Assembly (NCBI GenBank): GCA_015075515.1
Contig: JABTUE010000001.1
Coordinates: 558,001 to 622,000, forward strand
Reading direction: 5' to 3'
Source of the DNA: Planctomycetota bacterium
Lineage (GTDB): Bacteria > Planctomycetota > UBA8742 > UBA2392
DNA: 64,000 bases
Below, piece after piece: positions 62,153 through 64,000 of the stretch (position 1 is its first letter; each line of letters begins with the position of its first letter). The notes below the pieces were generated by a model that was not told the DNA's origin, ran no database searches, and was given only the letters and a program-made list of their open reading frames with translations. The position numbers and the translations under genes were made by a program.

Positions 62153-63343
62153 ATGCCGCATCCGCAGATTGAGCAGGCACTCGATCTTCTGTACTCAGGC
62201 GACACCGCAGGCGCCGAAGTGCTGCTGCAGGAAGCCGGCGGCGGCAAACTGGAGCCCCCGGCCCAGTTGCCGCCCCTGGAACAGGCCGCGTTCTTTGAGG
62301 CCCTGGGCGGCATCAAATTGGCCCGACAGGACGGACCCGGCGCCGAAGCGGCATTCCGAAGCATGATCCAACTGGAAGAAAAAGGCGGGGCCGACAAGTC
62401 CGGCCACGCCACCAGCTACGCCAAACTGGCCCAGGCCCTGTGCCTGGCTGACAAACACGACGATTCGCTGGCCGAGTTCACCAAGGCCCTGACCATGAAG
62501 GAGGCCGCCGGCGCGGCCCCCACCACGTTACTGAACCTGGTGTACCGCTTTGCCGACACGCTGTTCCACAAGGGCAAATACAAGGACGCCGCGGCGCACT
62601 TTGAAAAAGCCGTCAGCTACGGCGAAAAGGCCGGCGCCGACGCCGCCACGCTGGCCAACCTTGTCATGTACCAGGCCGACGCACTGAAGCATTACATCGC
62701 CCCGCTGTTCGGCAGTGTGCGCCTGCAAAAACAGATGCAGGGCAAAAACGTGCCGCCGCAGGTGCTGCTGCTCGAACAACAACTGGAGGGCCAGTACAGG
62801 CAGGCGCTTGCCCTGTACCAGAAAGCCGCCGATCTGGCTGAAAAAGCCGGCATGACCCCCGAATTCAAGCTGGCGGTTGCGCGCGCACTGGGCGAGCTGC
62901 ACCACGACGCCGGCCGCCCGGTCAAGGCCGTGATGGCGCGCAAGAAGGTGATTGAACTGGCCGAAAAGCTGAAGGTAGACGCGCTGGAACTGGGCTTCAT
63001 GTACCACGGCCTCGGCGAATCCACCAAGGCCATGGACAACGCCGCAGAAGCAATCGAGGCCTACCGCAAGGCGATTGCGCTGAAGGAAAAAGGCAAGGCC
63101 GACGCTGTCAGCCTTGGCAAAAGCTGGTACTCACTGGGCGACTGCCTGGGCGAGGCCAAGAAGCTGGATGCAGCCCTGGAGGCCTTTACCAAGGCCCGCG
63201 ACCTTGAGGACGGGTCTGGCGCGACCGACGAAAACCACAAGATGCGCCGCAAGAAGTACTGGGGCGCCGTGGCAATCGTGTTGCAGGCAACGGGCAAAGA
63301 AGCCGAGGCCAGAGAAGCCCAGAAGAAGGCCGACGCGATCTAG
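62153..63343 (+). CDS. TPR-repeat protein
   Basis: 396 residues, soluble, with about eight TPR-like helical pairs (SYAKLAQALCLADKHDDSLAEF, RKAIALKEKGKADAVSLGKSW). No signal peptide, no catalytic motif. Eighteen nt downstream of the SDR and 44 nt upstream of the moxR-type gene, so the three could be one transcript. Confidence 0.82.
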   Translation: MPHPQIEQALDLLYSGDTAGAEVLLQEAGGGKLEPPAQLPPLEQAAFFEALGGIKLARQDGPGAEAAFRSMIQLEEKGGADKSGHATSYAKLAQALCLADKHDDSLAEFTKALTMKEAAGAAPTTLLNLVYRFADTLFHKGKYKDAAAHFEKAVSYGEKAGADAATLANLVMYQADALKHYIAPLFGSVRLQKQMQGKNVPPQVLLLEQQLEGQYRQALALYQKAADLAEKAGMTPEFKLAVARALGELHHDAGRPVKAVMARKKVIELAEKLKVDALELGFMYHGLGESTKAMDNAAEAIEAYRKAIALKEKGKADAVSLGKSWYSLGDCLGEAKKLDAALEAFTKARDLEDGSGATDENHKMRRKKYWGAVAIVLQATGKEAEAREAQKKADAI

Positions 63344-63387
63344 CACCCTGTTCCAAACCCCGACCCCGGCGTATCGTTAACAACTGC

Positions 63388-64000
63388 ATGCCGGCCGCAC
63401 TTGCCGCCAAACTTGCCACACAGCTTTCCCGTGCCTTGATCGGCAAGCCCGAGGTCGTGCGCCTGCTGCTGACGGGCCTGTTCGCCCGCGGCCACGTGCT
63501 GATTGAAGACATGCCCGGCCTGGGCAAGACCACGCTGGCGCGGGCGCTGGCGCGGGCAGTGAACTGCGACTTCAAGCGCGTGCAGTTCACGCCCGACCTG
63601 CTGCCCACAGACATCATCGGCACCAGCGTGTACCGCCAGCAGGACGGCACGTTTGAATGGCGGCCGGGGCCGATTTTCACCAACATTCTGCTGGCCGACG
63701 AAATCAACCGCGCCACGCCGCGCACGCAATCGGCGCTGCTGGAGGCGATGGGCGAGTTGCAGATCACGGCCGAAGGCACAACCCACCGGCTTTCGCGGCC
63801 CTTTTTCGTGGTCGCCACCCAGAACCCGATTGAGCATGCGGGCACGTACCCGCTGCCGGAATCGCAACTGGACCGCTTCATGCTGAAGTTCGAAGTCGGC
63901 TATCCCGGCGCCGAAGACGAAAAGAAAATCCTGTTCGAACACGCCGCGGCCGACACCCTGCAGGACATCGAACAGGTGCTGACGCGCGAAGACGTGCTGG
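63388..64000 (+). CDS. MoxR family AAA+ ATPase, cut by window edge
   Basis: Start ATG 63388; 204 residues visible, frame still open at 64000. Walker A P-G-L-G-K-T-T-L (about 46-53), Walker B LLADEINR, sensor 1 VVATQNP and the MoxR-type LLEAMGE and LPESQLDRF segments are present. MoxR ATPases act with DUF58 and VWA proteins as chaperone-like complexes. A matching DUF58/BatA-like pair exists at 12869-15643 but is far away; another may follow outside the window. Confidence 0.93.
   Translation, partial: MPAALAAKLATQLSRALIGKPEVVRLLLTGLFARGHVLIEDMPGLGKTTLARALARAVNCDFKRVQFTPDLLPTDIIGTSVYRQQDGTFEWRPGPIFTNILLADEINRATPRTQSALLEAMGELQITAEGTTHRLSRPFFVVATQNPIEHAGTYPLPESQLDRFMLKFEVGYPGAEDEKKILFEHAAADTLQDIEQVLTREDVL

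Overview
The window is GC-rich and gene-dense, with coding capacity on both strands, many 1-4 nt gene overlaps and frequent GTG or TTG starts. No rRNA, tRNA, CRISPR array, prophage or transposase is visible. The gene mix includes MoxR/DUF58/BatA-type modules, HEAT and TPR scaffold proteins, an FHA-protease, very large peptide-ABC subunits, a Rieske/cytochrome b pair with fused c-type haems, VIT/VWA and GEVED secreted proteins, and C-terminal Gly-Cys-TM-Arg sorting tails. This suggests a Gram-negative, respiring, probably environmental bacterium, most likely Planctomycetota or a nearby deep lineage. That placement is inference from gene content, not from a marker gene.

Layout. 1-7.5 kb: TPR protein (cut at the left edge), FHA-trypsin-like protease, RNA 3'-phosphate cyclase (frameshifted), a lone nuoE, a HEAT protein, a siroheme-synthase dehydrogenase and a RidA homologue. 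7.5-12.8 kb (minus): class III cyclase/AAA protein, a DUF692 (MNIO) oxidase with its partner, a small unknown protein and an extended SDR, nearly all overlapping. 12.9-18.9 kb (minus): NtrC-type regulator, ccmB-ccmC-ccmD-like, DUF58 (frameshifted), BatA-like protein. 19-24.9 kb (minus): oligopeptide ABC transporter with an enlarged binding protein and a permease carrying a ~450-residue insertion. 24.9-28.2 kb (plus): rbfA, fur, Rieske protein, and a cytochrome b with one haem-b ligand pair fused to two CxxCH motifs. 28.3-31.4 kb (minus): HEAT lipoprotein, GT87 glycosyltransferase, carA.

31.6-57.2 kb is rich in envelope and surface proteins. Two long repeat-containing secreted proteins (33.6-37.4 kb plus; 51.1-55.3 kb minus) share a ~2.3 kb near-identical 3' part. 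This forms an inverted repeat around a 13.5 kb segment carrying a P-type ATPase, VIT/VWA protein, a TPR relic, a dihaem lipoprotein, a thioredoxin-fold protein (frameshifted), a PLP enzyme, an HtrA-like protease and a GmhB-like phosphatase. Much of both copies is crowded with one-base indels, which looks more like unpolished long-read sequence than natural decay. 57.2-59.3 kb (minus): ECF sigma factor, FecR-like protein and a beta-helix surface protein form one operon. 59.4-64 kb (plus): ABC-2 exporter pair, short tandem repeats, SDR, TPR protein and MoxR ATPase (cut at the right edge).

Most noteworthy: the one-haem-pair cytochrome b with fused c-haems, the permease with the coiled-coil insertion, the MNIO operon with no visible precursor peptide, the inverted duplication, and an intergenic array of phased TGTCAC hexamers at 43.7-43.8 kb.
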